From assembly GCA_907163375.1 (NCBI GenBank), contig CAJQUW010000503.1, forward strand, positions 186,001-250,000: a stretch of 64,000 nucleotides of DNA, read 5' to 3'. Under the pieces are notes generated by a model that saw only the letters and a list, made by a program, of their open reading frames with translations, was not told the origin of the DNA and did not search any database. The DNA comes from Prostheceraeus crozeri. Lineage: Eukaryota; Platyhelminthes; Polycladida; Euryleptidae. The translations under genes were made by a program, and so were the position numbers. Positions 9,716 through 23,431 of the stretch are shown piece by piece (positions within the stretch are counted from its first letter, which is position 1; each line of letters opens with the position of its first letter).

Positions 9716-10660
9716 TTGGAAAATTTTCAAAATTTTACCCATACAAAGCCACTCTGACACTTAGGATTTTTTCAGGTGAGCTCCGACCTGAAATCTTGTA
9801 ACAGCTCTAACTTTTGAACGAAGACAGATATGAACAAGCCGTTTCTTTCACTGAATTTGTCTCACTCTTAGCTTTCAAAAGAGCTATTGCACGACAAAAT
9901 CCGTCCACTAGAAGCCAAGATCGAAGCTAGCTGTCCAGAGGGGGGGGAGGTCAGTGAAATTTGATGAAAAATGTTTTGGTGGCGGTCCCAGGTCGAAATT
10001 CCACACTTTGGAAAATTTTCAAAATTTTACCCATACAAACCCACTCTGACACTTAGGATTTTTTCAGGTGAGCGAGCTCCGACCTAAAATCTTGTAACCG
10101 CTCTAACTTTTGAACGGCTGGTCCGATTGACTCGCAACAAAAAATGTCGTCGAGCAGTTTTTTCTCCTCTTTCAAACGAGTAGCTGTAAGACAAAATCCG
10201 TCCACTAGAACCAAAGTTAGAAGATTGCTGTCGGGGTGGGGGGGTCAGTGAAATTTGATGAAAAATGTTTTGGTGACGGTCCCAGGTCGAAATTCCACAC
10301 TTTGGAAAATTTTCAAAATTTTACCCATACAAAGCCACTCTGACACTTAGGATTTTTTCAGGTGAGCTCCGATCTAAAATCTTGTAACAGCTCTAACTTT
10401 TGAACGGCTGGTCCGATTGACTCGCAACAAAAAATGTCGTCGAGCAGTTTTTTCTCCTCTTTCAAACGAGTAGCTGTAAGACAAAATCCGTTCACTAGAA
10501 CCAAAGTTAGAAGATTGCTGTCGGGGGGGGGGGGTCAGTGAAATTTGATGAAAAATGTTTTGGTGACGGTCCCAGGTCGAAATTCCACACTTTGGAAAAT
10601 TTTCAAAATTTTACCCATACAAAGCCACTCTGACACTTAGGATTTTTTCAGGTGAGCTAC
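9661..10660. repeat. About 292-bp tandem repeat, four copies
   Basis: The landmark CGGTCCCAGGTCGAAATTCC occurs at 9691, 9983, 10278 and 10568, spaced 292, 295 and 290 bp. Each unit contains a G-run of 7 to 12 bases followed by TCAGTGAAATTTGATG. The units diverge slightly from each other, especially in the G-run length and the ~100 bases before it. Confidence 0.85.
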
Positions 10661-12585
10661 GACAGACCACCCTCCCAACCTGGCCGGCACACCACGCCAA
10701 CCTAGACACCACATCACCGCGCGCTATACGACGGTCGGCCAGAGGGGGGGATGTCAGCGAACCTGACGGACGCACGTGGCCGGCACACCACGACACTCTG
10801 CCGTTCCAGAGGGGGGGGGAGGACGTCAGACTCAAAGCACCACGGCGGCCGACCACGACACTCTGCCGTTCCAGAGGGGGGGGACGTCAGCGATGGCGGC
10901 CATCTTGAGCTATCCAGAAGTGGAGTTTTACTTACTACTATGATATATTCGTCTAATTTCTATGATATTTTAGTATTTTGTGAATAATGTGCATTGTAAC
11001 TCACCACTGCATGTCCAAAGTTCGTAATTGCTTGGTTCCGGTGACAGACGGTTCTTCTCCTTTTTTACTTGCTTTCCTGAGAGCGAGGCACTGCAAAAGC
11101 AAAACGAATCAGACGATGGTCGAAATTAGCTTATAGATGTAATATTCCAAATGTGAATGAGTACACGGAACACGCTGAAGATTCTTATCAGTAATGAAAT
11201 TCAATTCAAATTCGAAGAGAAATCCTTAACAGTTCACACACACTTCTCAAAAAATAAAGGAATGAATGAAAAGTGTTTTCATAGTGCATTCTTTCACATG
11301 TTGTTAAAAAATTATAACAAAGTCCATTATATCAGTCAATCTTCAAATGCTTATTGGAATTTGACCGGAGAGCTCAATGTATGATGCCAGCCAAATGGGA
11401 TGTCATGTCTCGTTAATGCATTTCAAACTAGGTGCTGCACTTGTAATGTGGTGACGTGTTGATACTTGATGATGACACCAGATATCTTGCCTTATCTCAT
11501 CAGACATGTTTCTGGAATCATATATATTCTTTATTAATAGTGCTATCTGCGCATGCTCTAAGTTGAGTAAAATAAAACGAAAAGGATGAAGGACTAGTAG
11601 AAATTCCAGATATGCTTATTTATCGCAGCATAAGGTTCCCTCTAGACCCCTTCGCCGCCGGCTAACGACGCCGTCGGTCACTTCTTCGGCGTCGCGCCGG
11701 CGGAGACATTTTTCGTTTTATTTTATGGATTAACTGTCTCCACTGCATTTCTTACTGGAACTTAGGAACATATCGTTTGTTCCCGGGGAAAATTCCGAAT
11801 AAACTTTCTAGTTGGGTGTAAACAAGAGAGCAGCTCTACATTCTGACAGGAACAAAGTTGTCAGTGAATAAGCTTGTATGGGTATCGATCAGTCACGCTA
11901 TAACATTTTCACTTTGCTAGAATTCAAGTGTAAGATGTACATGTATATCACGTGTACTGTAGAGTAATGAAGCCGTGATGTCATACAAATAATTCATCGG
12001 TTACTCAGCTTTATAAAAGGGCGTCGCGTTTCTGGTAACTACACAAAAATCACAATTGTTGTTTGATTAAGAACCTAGTTGATAAAAAGCAACTTCCGTG
12101 AATTGTGCCGACTGGATAGGCTATGTGCATCACAACATTTTCAGATGGTGAATATTCATCGAATTCTTGAGTACTAATTTTAATCAGCTATGAGATTTAG
12201 ACTATCCGTTTTTTTCGATTAAGTGAAGGAGAGCGAAGAATAGGCCTATACTTAGATACTAAGGAGAGATCCAATTCTATTCTCATGAACTCAACAGATG
12301 TACGCCGATAAACGCCGCCGATTAAAATTTATCAGCGCACCGAAAACACCGCCGCCGATGAAAATTATATCGGCGCAGGAGTCTAGTCTCTTCAGGCATA
12401 TTTGTATAACGAGGATCTCCTACGATCCATGATAGTATTCGAGCATCTCCTTCCCGATTTGAGGTATGCTCAATTGTTCTTAGGGACAAAGTCCTTTGAG
12501 TAGCCTTGGGGAACAGTCCCTCGAGACGTTGCCTATTGGATTCCTTAGTATCTTGGAAGCCTTGCGTTCCCGTCTGAAAATGTTG
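10661..12585. other. Non-coding stretch with GC-rich start and short hairpins
   Basis: 10,660-10,910 is GC-rich with repeated AGAGGGGGGG runs, continuing the style of the array to its left. The rest is AT-rich with no supported gene. 11,652-11,705 forms a GC-rich hairpin (CGCCGCCGG paired with CCGGCGG, and GACGCCG with CGGCGTC). 12,300-12,390 has short repeated CGCCGCCGAT units. ORFs here are short and lack any recognisable domain. Confidence 0.4.
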
Positions 12586-12649
12586 TCATATCATGATGCT
12601 GTGTACTAATGAATGACGTAATGAAAAGGGCAATGTACTCCATCCAGGT

Positions 12650-13018
12650 GTGTTGGAATCTGCTGGGCTGTTAATTGAACAAAGCATGATTGCTTCAGCT
12701 TTTCCCCGTAGGAAATGGATAAGCCGATTGCTCGGGATGTCACCTGTGCACATCCCTTTGAGAAATCGTGGGCTTCCGCGACCTGGGGTGGATAATCTGT
12801 GGCGACTGCAGTTGAACAGAGAAAACTCGCCAATATACAGAGACCTCAGCATCGACTTTTTCTTGCAGCCTCTTTCTGTCGCTACCTATAGAGGCTGCGG
12901 AGAACTTTCATTTCTAAGAAAGTTGGGATCTCGAGTTGCCACCAAGACTGGTGAAAAGAACCCATGGCTATATTTACGTCAACTGTGCCTGTCTCTTGGA
13001 GCTCCTCCAGCACCTTGA
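12650..13018 (+). CDS. Unrecognised 122-aa ORF
   Basis: Longest open frame between 10.7 and 16.8 kb, starting MLESAGLLIEQ. It is rich in Leu, Arg and Pro and ends in APPAP. I see no domain, signal peptide or membrane segment. It lies in otherwise featureless DNA and may be a chance ORF or a worn piece of a mobile element. Confidence 0.2.
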   Translation: MLESAGLLIEQSMIASAFPRRKWISRLLGMSPVHIPLRNRGLPRPGVDNLWRLQLNRENSPIYRDLSIDFFLQPLSVATYRGCGELSFLRKLGSRVATKTGEKNPWLYLRQLCLSLGAPPAP

Positions 13019-16000
13019 GCAACTCTCTATTCTGATAGATTTTGACTTTCTAAGCTTTCGTATTCACCTTTGTAATGTTATTCATTTATGCGCAATGTTA
13101 TGATAACATAATAATAATAATAGTAGTAATTGATTGAACGGTTTGAAATACCAATACAGTCACATGCGAATGCGGCATAAAAGACACAGAAAAATTGTAT
13201 CTTTGGAGTTCTGGAATGCTGCAGATAGTGTGTGCACTGTCAGTAATCCCATTTTGATCCACACAGACACTGATTGTTCACTTATCAATTTAACCGGCAG
13301 TCACAAGAATTATGGCAGCACTTCGACCACCAAATATGTCTGACACAAGACCAATTTATAATTCACCTGAAGAGCTCAAGCTCATTAACATAAGTACTAA
13401 ACCGTCTAGAAGCAATTTACTTTAATATACTTTTACAAATTGACTTTGGAAAGCTAGTAACTATCTCATGCATGTTAAATTGTTCATACTAAATATGTGG
13501 ATCTAACTACTCTAGGACATTATCACTATCTGTGTCCATAGCATGAACTAAGTCTGTCATTTTTACTGAGTAAGCAGGTTTGTCAGCCGATATTTCACCG
13601 GTTATTTTTCTATGAAAGTCGTTTATATATCTACATTTCCAAATTAGATAGCCTTAATTGCATCTTAATATACATGCCATCGCGTCCTACCACTCCTAAA
13701 AAGTAATAAATTTTGGATGCGTAAATGAAAGGCAAAATTGAAGCAATCAACTTTATAAAACTGCAAGAAGAACAATTTGTCTTATGCGAACATCTTGCTT
13801 GTTTTTTCAAATTTCATTTTGCGCATCCATTATTCATATCAACTGTTTTGAAACATTATTCAGTTTCATGTAGACCACATGTACATGTAAATCGAATTCA
13901 GATAAGACAAAGTATAATTTACAATTTTTGCTTGTAGTTTTACTCAAAAAATTAATTGTGTTATTGTTGCATGATATAAAACAGATCTTACAGCAGAGTA
14001 TAACAGCTTCTAAAACTTCCATGCAAACACACATGCATTGCACACATACATCATTAATTCTCTCCTTAGTAGGCCTATTTTGGTATTTTTGTTTTTGTGT
14101 GTATGCTCAACAGTTCATGTCGTCATGAAATAAGTCACCAAGTGGCATGCTATGAAACACTTATCGCACAATCCAACACTGCATTTGTTTCATTTTGTTC
14201 GTGAAAACCTTGAGCAAAGGCGCAGCAGCTGCTTAGGTGTGACTATCCAATGGTTTATAGGCCCACCATCGTTGCGCATTTCCACTGATAAATTCTGCCG
14301 TCCGGCCTCTCCTATGCAATTATTCTTTATCTTTTTTAGAGTCTATAATCGTCTTCCTTATCTAGACCATGATAGTTAAATTCAGTGGGCGCCATATGTT
14401 GCTATTCTGAAATAAAAGAGAATTATTGAAAAAAGCTTTTGCACGCATCGTGTAATTCTCAAAATCATGCTTACCCTACATCACAAGAGACAAAAGCAAT
14501 CAAATGTTGTGTCTTCAAAAATTAACATGCTGGTTTACACTATACGAGTAGAAAGCTAGGCTATAGTGGTAGCAACTGTGACTTGAACAAATAGTGGTGC
14601 AAGTGTGGTCAGTGTGTCCATCGTTTTCAAACCATGGGTAGGCCTACTGAAGTCGATCTTGATCTCGTTAGCTTCCTGCAATACCTTGCCCAAGATTTGC
14701 ATAATGCAAGATAATAGGAGAGCCAAACAAGCTGATAGCTCACAATTTTGCTGTTACACAAGCGTCACTACAGGGCATTCAATACACATGTTCATATTTG
14801 TAGGTACATGTGTACACTATATTAGGCCTACTTGATATATCATCGTCAAGGCCGCCTTCGTCCTCTTTAACATCGTCTCTGCACTTTTTCTACTATCTCA
14901 TAATGGGGCTATCACAATATCATCATCTCCATTGTTAATTAGATCATACACCGCATGAATCGCTGAGGGTTTTTATCTGAGAGCGATACTTATTCTGACA
15001 TTCACAGTAGCGGATTACGCGATGGCATATATACTCGTATATTCCAATACATATTGCTGCATTGCCATTGAACTAAATCGAATTTAAATATCAGACTGGT
15101 GCACAGGGTTAGAAAATACACCAAATAAAACATACATGGACACGAAAAGATTATGAAAGCTCAAAACTGAATATTTTGCTCAACTTAAAAAAAACGAAGA
15201 ACTTCTTCGCGCCATTTTGAAAAACAATTTGAATTTCCCGCCAAATGAACGAAATTGAAAAAGTGATTTCACATCAAAAATCTTGAACATCGTTCTAAGT
15301 TATGTTTTGTCAAAAAGAAATGATCCGAAAAGCGAGTTTTCGTGGTTAAAATGAAGCATAAATGGAGGAGTCAAGTTACCTGGCATATAGTATATAACTG
15401 CTACCGCGTTTAATGGGTTAATATTATGTTGTCGGTATATCATATTCTTACTTGCGCTTGCTTCTGTCTATGACACATACTATACTGTCATGTGTATACA
15501 CATGTACATAATGATATCGAAGATATTTTTGAATAGTAGTGACAGAAATTGAATATCTGCATCTTCCTTTGCAGCATCGGACTCATTAAAGAAACATTCA
15601 AATATACAGTACATTCCGGTAAAAGGTTCTATTTTATTGACAGTCATTCTTTTTTCAAAGAATTAATACATATTTGGTGGGAGTTCACTCCATCGACACT
15701 ATATTGGTTCATTTCACCGACAGGTCTTTTCATAGACAGATAGATAATATTCACTCAACAGTATCATGCATCTAAGGACAACAAAGACATAAATTAACTC
15801 AATAATTCATAGATATCAAGCTATGATCTCTTTGAGCTTTATCAGGGACTCCAATGTCTTCTAACTCTGGACATATACATTGATGAAACGATCTGTCGAT
15901 GAAATAACTCAAATCCATGATATACTCGCATGTATCATACATTTATCAATTTAGATACTATGTGTACATGTATACATTGATAAAGAAGAAGGCCTAATAT

Positions 16001-16855
16001 GTAATATTGCTATCTAATAATATTATATGGCTACTGAAAAATATTAGTAATTTTGTTCAATTATTATTGATAATTGCAATTAAATTTGAGTAACCACTAA
16101 AGTGCAATCAATTATCATCCCTGATTATATGTTCACATTTTTATGTTCATTTATATAGACAATATTGACATGTATTGCAGCTTCAAATATACGGTCTCTG
16201 ACGATTGCGTTTGATTATAGGAAGTTATTCAGTTGAAATAAATTAACGATTCAGAAAAAATTACTGAGCATGTGAACCTTTTACCATTGATCACAAGATA
16301 GGATCTATACAAATCACTTTTAGAAATATTTTTCGGATCACATCAAAGTACATTCAGCCCTAAAAATGTCACATGTTGGACTTAGGCCCAACCGCTATAG
16401 TACTTAAAATTCTAGCCTTGTCTAACACCGTGAACTTTGGTTGACCTCTCTTTGTGTCCGCATTTGCTTTCTACCGTCAGCTGACTGATACGACGTCAAT
16501 ACCGGCGTTTCCCTAATTGGCAAAGTAGACTTTCAGATTCATAGTTGAATCGTGTATGAATAAGTTTTGCTTTTGGAGAGTGTGTCTATCTGCATAGAAA
16601 AGGCTGAATAATTCAGAATTTCGTAACAATAATGAGTCAGTGTGTATATTTGTTTACAATGCAGCTTTTGTAATACACTTACCTCTGTTAAACCTTGTCA
16701 GGACAATTAGAAAATGCCAAATCACATGCACATCACGTCGACTGCAGCATTAAAGCTGTGATTGAACACCCTTGACTTCATAATACTTCGCATCAAGTAA
16801 CCAATTGGTTGACACTACAATTCGCCAAACTCAAATTTCTCAGTAATCCGTCGCT
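13019..16855. other. Intergenic and upstream region of the APMAP-like gene
   Basis: About 3.8 kb of AT-rich DNA with a short ATA/GTA microsatellite near 13,105 and no credible coding region. Several TAGGCCTA-type palindromes occur. A CCAAT box lies at about 16,799, some 55 bp before the ATG of the host gene, and may belong to its promoter. No clear TATA box was seen. Confidence 0.4.
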
Positions 16856-17437
16856 ATGTTGCCCTTCCCTATCTATATCGTGTTAATAGCTGTAGCTGTC
16901 ATCTACCTTATTCGGATTTCTCCAATTGATCCCAACATCCATGTGTTTCAAGAACCACCACCACGTCTCGAAGGTGTGATGTCGCCAAATCACATTCTAA
17001 CGAATGCTCGACGTTTACATGGAAATCTTATTCGTGGACCTGAATCGTTCACGATGGATGGACTTGGGAATGTATACACTGGGACAGCTGATGGCTACGT
17101 TTGGCGTATACATCCAAATAACTCGGTGGAGAGGTTGCTGCGTACTGGCACTGATAGTGATTTGTGTGGAAAATCTCTCGATCTCGAGATCGTTTGCGGA
17201 CGTCCTAAGGGCATGAAAGTTAATCGTGAGGGAACAACATTGTGGCTTGTTGACTCCTACCTTGGACTAATGAAGATGAATCTGAAGACTCTTCAATTGA
17301 CGACAGTAATTCCGAGAGATAAAGGTGTGGATGGAATTCCCTTTCGGTTCTTGAATAGTCTTGATATTGACAAGAATGGAGTTGTGTACTTCTCTTCGTC
17401 ATCCACTAAATGGGATAGAAAGGATTATCGCTATGAA
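16856..17437 (+). CDS. APMAP-like (strictosidine synthase-like) protein, coding exon 1
   Basis: First coding exon, 194 codons, of a host membrane protein similar to adipocyte plasma membrane-associated protein. The family is a single-pass type II membrane protein with a six-bladed beta-propeller related to strictosidine synthase and arylesterase/lactonase enzymes. Residues ~4-20 form the membrane anchor. Propeller signatures follow: GPESFTMDGLGNVYTG, the CGRPKGMKVN segment, DSYLGLMKMN and FLNSLDID. The exon ends at GAA|GTAAGT, a strong phase-0 donor; the frame otherwise runs only nine codons into the intron. It joins without gain or loss to the exon at 58,970, giving a 391-residue product, close to the usual family length. 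Confidence 0.9.
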
Positions 17438-19182
17438 GTAAGTTCATGTTTGCGTGATCATTTATAATGAGATAAATGGCAATAAGGCTAGCGTCCTAAA
17501 AATTATTTTAATTGTCATTACAGACGTGTTTACTTATTGACTAAATTTTAGAATTCAAAGATCAGTGTCTAGGAGGTGCATATTAGGAAAAATGCTACTT
17601 AGAATACAAATTATGTGAGTTTTCTGTCACAAAATGCTGGTACAAACTTCTGTTACAATATGCCTGTTACAATGTAGATATGCCTGTTACAATGTAGACT
17701 GCACTTGTATTAGCAGACGATGTTGAGGGAAAGATAATTCTGAGTGAATGAAAGGAAATGAAAGAAGTTAAACATTTCACCACATTCAACATTATTAACC
17801 ACAAAGTAATATCTTAAGCTGAATATTTGGAAATGTGACACAGTAGCATGGATCAGATGAAGTACCGGTACCTTAAGTGGTATTTTTGAATAACCTTGTT
17901 GTACATCATGACAGGAGCATGAAACTATACATAAAGAAGAGGAGACAAAGCTATCAATCCCTCTGTCACTCTCACATGTTATAAGTTTCTTTATTTAAAT
18001 TATTTTAAGAGACACATGCACAACAAGGAATAACAGGGTACACAAGAATACAAATACTCATCACAAGCGAAGTGAGCAGACAAAAAGTTGACTAAAATGA
18101 GATAAGTTTAACAGAAATTGAATGAAATTTGTATGACAATCAAGCGACTTGATAAATGAGGTAGTAGGCCTACCTAAGCATGCTTTCATGGCAGTTACCA
18201 ATCGTCAGAGGTAACTTCCAGAGGACTGTATTTTGGTTCGGGACGCTGTGCATGAATGTCACGATGCATATTTGAAATGTAGGCAGAATGCCAACAGAGT
18301 GATAGCATAGAGTAAAAAGCATGCAAATTTTAATCTCAAAGACTGCTCAGATGCAAAATGAAGTAGGCCTGTTATAATGACAGCTAAAGATGCTAGTTAA
18401 ATCGTGCCTGGATAACTACCTCTGACGATTCGCAGCGACCATAAAATCGCCCTTAGACTATTCCTCATTTATCAAGTCGATTGTTTGCATTCAAACTCTT
18501 TTCAGTAAAATACCAGACCAACACAGCAAATTGTAGGCATAAAGTACATCCTCTTGTCAACACTAAAGTTAACCGTGAGCAAGGTATACCTTACAATAAG
18601 CAACAAAGATGCTATCGTCTGTAAAGGTATTGATATGGACAGCCAACGAAAATTAAACCGAAGGGTGGTTCAGCCTACGTTGATTTAAGACAATAATTTC
18701 TTCATGATAAAATGAATATTGTATATGTATGTATCGGTCTATTGCCTATAGCTATTTGAAATGAAATCATCAAGCCTTCCCATGTCCGAAATTGTCGAGA
18801 AGAACATATGAATTTCACGAGAAGAACATACGAATTGCTTGATCAAGATGTGCGCTTAACAACAGTGCGTAATCTAGAATCTAGCGGCGCAGTTTGTTTA
18901 ATTTCTCGATATGCATCAGTAATCGCATGAGGAATTCATCAGACATATTATGTCAGATCGCAGACAGCAACTTTGTGATCTATACAGAGCCAAATTCAGT
19001 CTGAATCAAATGTAACTTACCAACCTTGGAAAGTTGAAAAGAATATATAAAAGTACGTGACATTGACAGGGCTTAGGCATGCTTGTTAGTACTTAGTCTG
19101 AAAATTGTAAAATAGTATGTGTTTTTGCTATAGAGCGAAGTAACATTATCTTATATCACACTAATCTTATCATTGTTTATTA
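17438..19182. other. Start of the 41.5-kb APMAP intron
   Basis: Non-coding. It contains a short direct repeat near 17,655-17,700 (ATATGCCTGTTACAATGTAG twice) and the foldback element at 18,137-18,483. Otherwise AT-rich with no supported gene. Confidence 0.5.
18137..18483. mobile_element. Small foldback/MITE-like element (347 bp)
   Basis: The first ~80 bases (CAATCAAGCGACTTGATAAA...) and last ~75 bases are imperfect inverted repeats, both running through TCGTCAGAGGTA. The centre has no ORF. I did not find a clear target duplication, so the transposon family is unknown. Confidence 0.55.
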
Positions 19183-19546
19183 GATAACATTAGAGATGTA
19201 CCTAAGCCGAGCCGTGGCTCAGCTTGAAATCATCTTCCCTTGGCTCGGCTTGGCTCCACTTATTCGAGCCCGTCGGAGCCGCGGCCCTTCGCTTGGCTTA
19301 AAATATATCGTTGTAAGGTGTAAGATAGGTGCTAGATAGATTTTTATTTAATTTTTTGTGGTAGGCTAACTAAATTTGGTAATATTTAATAAGTAGGCCT
19401 ACTTAAAGTCCTAACTATTAGGATAATGATTTATAGATTTAAAAACCTACTTCAGAGCTAGATAGAGTCAAGGCATACAAAAATATAGTTTAGAAAATAT
19501 CGAATTCGATATATTTAGATGAACTTTTGATCATACACGATATTTA

Positions 19547-20875
19547 TCACAGGCAAGCAAAGAGAGTTTCTGACTCGATATAATTTATTGGTCGAAAGTA
19601 GAAAGTTATAAATTTACACGTCGCACAGCGTGACGGGCCTTCGGCGTCCAGCGCCTTCTTACGGTCGATAGTCAAATGGCGGTCAGCATACCTGGTGTGA
19701 AGATTTATAAAGAAGTGAATGGTATTAAGGAGAATTGTGTTGCTTGTTGAATGTGAGGTGATCAAAGTGAGAAGGCAGACTGTAGCAAGGTAATTCATGT
19801 CTTCTATTGATTGTTGGCTTCAAGTGTGTAATAGCTTTTGCTTCAGTGAATGTTGTGTCTCGAGTGCTCGTCAGCTTAGCAATGAAATCGACCTAAAAAT
19901 CCTCGATGCTACCTAGATCATTATGTTTGCTTTTAATATGCTCATAGAGAGCGCTGGATGCAGACTTATTAATTATTGCACGTCTGTGTTCTGCGTGCCG
20001 AGTGGAGAATTTTCTTACAGTCTTTCCAATGTAGCATTCTGCACATTTATTACATGTGTACCTATATATTACCTATCTATCACTACATTTATACTTAGGT
20101 AAACATTGACAGACTTGACAGCTACAAGTATTAGAGAAATTTTTATTTTTGCTTATTTGGTTCACAGTCTGTCTACCGTATTCATTAATAACTGTAATGG
20201 GTAAGTTAAACTTCCTAACAGCTTTATTAATTTTTCTATTACATTTATCACTGATAAATGGAACTTTAAAATAGCAATTATTTTGGTTTTTAATTTTATT
20301 TCTACCTTTATGCTTGTTCCTTTTCTTAGGAAAATTCTTGTTAGTATAGTCAAAATGTCATTAAATTCGCTAATTTTTTCTTTTTGCATAACTTCATTGC
20401 TACACCTATTACTTATGTCTTTTAAGCGGTTATTAATGAAACTACCTTTAACATGATTGGGCACAAAAGAGTCCTTTCTTAGGGTTATTTCGGAATAGCC
20501 TGGTTTGTGGTACCACGCGTATTGAACTTCATTGTCAATTATTTTTACTTTCATATCTAAAAACGGTAACCATTCCATCGGCTTATGAGCTTCTATTGTA
20601 AATTTTATGTTTGAGTTTATTGAGTTAAAGACATCTCTTATATGGGACAGTAAGTCATTATTATACTCTATCGGACCAAGGATGATATCATCGATGTATC
20701 TCATATAGAAGGACGGAGAAAAGCTTAATTTTTCAATGGCTAATTGTTCTATGTGACTCATGAAAATCACTGCAAATGCTGGGGCAAAATGTGCGCCCAT
20801 GGGTACTCCTTTTATTTGTTTGTAAACCTCGGTTTTGTACCGTATCTCGTAATTATAACATACAAACGTTATCAA
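19547..20875 (-). pseudogene. Penelope-like reverse transcriptase and GIY-YIG endonuclease, truncated inverted copy
   Basis: Minus-strand duplicate of the 3' part of the element. The frame 20,875-20,162 has reverse transcriptase motif B (KGVPMGAHFAPAFA), the catalytic RYIDDI and the LPFLDMKV motif. Downstream (~20,060-19,800) lies the GIY-YIG nuclease region in another frame. The first polymerase aspartate motif falls outside the copy, so this arm cannot make an active enzyme. Confidence 0.8.
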
Positions 20876-23431
20876 CTTTTCTATTTGTTTTATGCTAAGA
20901 CCAAAAGTGTCAATTAGATGTCAGTGCTTTTCTAAACTTTTTATGTTATATTCTATACCCAACTGTACTGGGATCTTTCCTGTAACTTTTGACGTGTATA
21001 AATGGCAGTCGCATTCTCGTTTTCCCTCTAAAATCAACACCACTCAAAACACTTACACACAATCGACTTACATTGGACATAAGTTTAGCAATGAAACCGA
21101 CCTGGAAGTTCGCGATGCCGTTAAGAGCTTACCAAATAAAGGTCCTAAGTATAGACTACCGCAAATTATTAATGATGAGTACTGGAAAAAGTCTCTTTAA
21201 ATTTTGATAGTTTAGCATACAATTTACGCTGGATGTCTAAGTTTGATAGAGAAACCGACAACTCGTTATCGGATAGTTATCGGATAATAGTTCCTTTTGA
21301 TAAAAACTCTTGTTACTTGCCACCTAAGATGGATATTGATATGGAAAGTAGGCTAAACTGTTTTGGCAAAGAAGTCCAAACTATTTTACAGGAAGAATCG
21401 AACTCCCTGAGAAAGTCGAAGCCATATAAGGATATTCTTAATCAATGCCGTGAAACTAAGGATTTTCTAAATGATAATAATCTTCAATGCGTCAGATCTG
21501 ATAACACTAACCGCCTAGTAATTTGTGAATCGGATAAATATGACTCTAGAAATGAAATGATTCTTAAAGACACAAAAACATATCAGTTGATAAATAAAAG
21601 CAAGTCTGACTCTATAGAGAAGCAAGCAAATAATCTCATTATGTCAATTGTTCCAAGCACGAAACTGAATCCGCAATTAGAAAAATTACTAAGTACTGCA
21701 ACAAAACCAGCACATTTCTTTTCTTTTGTCAAAGACCATAAGGCCAACCTAGACAATCAGTTTCCTGTTCGGCCTATAGCCTCCGTGAAGAACACACCAG
21801 TCGAAAAAATTGATTGGATTATATCTAACGTCTTGAAAAATGTACTTAGGCATATTCCCTCACATCTAAGTAATACAGAACAATTAATCGATTTATTAAA
21901 TAGCGCTAGTATTCCTAATGAAAAGGACTTAATCTTCATTTCGCTAGATGTAGAACAGTTGTATCCTAGCATCCCAGTACAGTTGGGTATAGAATATAAC
22001 ATAAAAAGTTTAGAAAAGCACTGACATCTAATTGACACTTTTGGTCTTAGCATAAAACAAATAGAAAAGTTGATAACGTTTGTATGTTATAATTACGAGA
22101 TACGGTACAAAACCGAGGTTTACAAACAAATAAAAGGAGTACCCATGGGCGCACATTTTGCCCCAGCATTTGCAGTGATTTTCATGAGTCACATAGAACA
22201 ATTAGCCATTGAAAAATTAAGCTTTTCTCCGTCCTTCTATATGAGATACATCGATGATATCATCCTTGGTCCGATAGAGTATAATAATGACTTACTGTCC
22301 CATATAAGAGATGTCTTTAACTCAATAAACTCAAACATAAAATTTACAATAGAAGCTCATAAGCCGATGGAATGGTTACCGTTTTTAGATATGAAAGTAA
22401 AAATAATTGACAATGAAGTTCAATACGCGTGGTACCACAAACCAGGCCATTCCGAAATAACCCTAAGAAAGGACTCTTTTGTGCCCAATCATGTTAAAGG
22501 TAGTTTCATTAATAACCGTTTAAAAGACATAAGTAATAGGTGTAGCAATGAAGTTATGCAAAAAGAAAAAATTAGCGAATTTAATGACATTTTGACTATA
22601 CTAACAAGAATTTTCCTAAGAAAAGGAACAAGCATAAAGGTAGAAATAAAATTAAAAACCAAAATAATTGCTATTTTAAAGTTCCATTTATCAGTGATAA
22701 ATGTAATAGAAAAATTAATAAAGCTGTTAGGAAGTTTAACTTACCCACTACAGTTATTAATGAATACGGTAGACAGACTGTGAACCAAATAAGCAAAAAT
22801 AAAAATTTCTCTAATACTTGTAGCTGTCAAGTCTGTCAATGTTTACCTAAGTATAAATGTAGTGATAGATAGGTAATATATAGGTACACATGTAATAAAT
22901 GTGCAGAATGCTACATTGGAAAGACTGTAAGAAAATTCTCCACTCGGCACGCAGAACACAGACGTGCAATAATTAATAAGTCTGCATCCAGCGCTCTCTA
23001 TGAGCATATTAAAAGCAAACATAATGATCTAGGTAGCATCGAGGATTTTTAGGTCGATTTCATTGCTAAGCTGACGAGCACTCGAGACACAACATTCACT
23101 GAAGCAAAAGCTATTACACACTTGAAGCCAACAATCAATAGAAGACATGAATTACCTTGCTACAGTCTGCCTTCTCACTTTGATCACCTCACATTCAACA
23201 AGCAACACAATTCTTAATACCATTCACTTCTTTATAAATCTTCACACCAGGTATGCTGACCGCCATTTGACTATCGACCGTAAGAAGGCGCTGGACGCCG
23301 AAGGCCCGTCACGCTGTGCGACGTGTAAATTTATAACTTTCTACTTTCGACCAATAAATTATATCGAGTCAGAAACTCTCTTTACAAGCCTGTGAAATGC
23401 ATCGCCTGACTCGCAAACTGGTCAACTATGT
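19548..23431. mobile_element. Penelope-like retroelement inserted as a head-to-head inverted pair
   Basis: Flanked by a 12-bp duplication CACGATATTTAT (19,536-19,547 and 23,432-23,443). Two nearly identical arms in opposite orientation (19,547-20,975 minus and 21,971-23,395 plus, ~1.43 kb each) surround ~1 kb that is present once. The plus copy is longer at its 5' side (from 20,976). The minus copy is a 5'-truncated duplicate. Such inverted two-copy insertions are known for Penelope-like elements. Very few differences separate the arms, so insertion or gene conversion is recent. Confidence 0.85.
20978..23210 (+). pseudogene. Penelope-like reverse transcriptase plus GIY-YIG endonuclease, longer copy
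   Basis: Plus-strand copy. An N-terminal region is open to 21,200. The 263-aa frame 21,233-22,024 ends with motif A (ISLDVEQLYPSIP). A frameshift then leads to 22,070-22,783, with motif B (KGVPMGAHFAPAFA), RYIDDI and FLDMKV. A further frame change gives a Cys-rich linker and the nuclease (CYIGKTVRKFSTRHAEHR at ~22,910-22,965, then FTEAKAI), with an in-frame TAG at ~23,050. The enzyme would copy RNA into DNA at a nicked target. With at least three frame breaks and one stop, it is inactive as it stands. Confidence 0.85.

Noticed and set aside
9505-9757. Two ORFs on opposite strands with near-identical peptides
   Set aside because: They are produced by the 48-bp-arm hairpin, which reads the same on both strands.
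10611-10987. GC-rich ORFs on both strands
   Set aside because: Arg/Gly/Ser-rich translation of simple GC-rich repeats, no domain, overlapping each other.
22900-23110. Hammerhead ribozyme, expected in some Penelope-like elements (CTGACGA seen)
   Set aside because: The bases lie inside the GIY-YIG coding region, and the required GAAA partner and stems are not evident.
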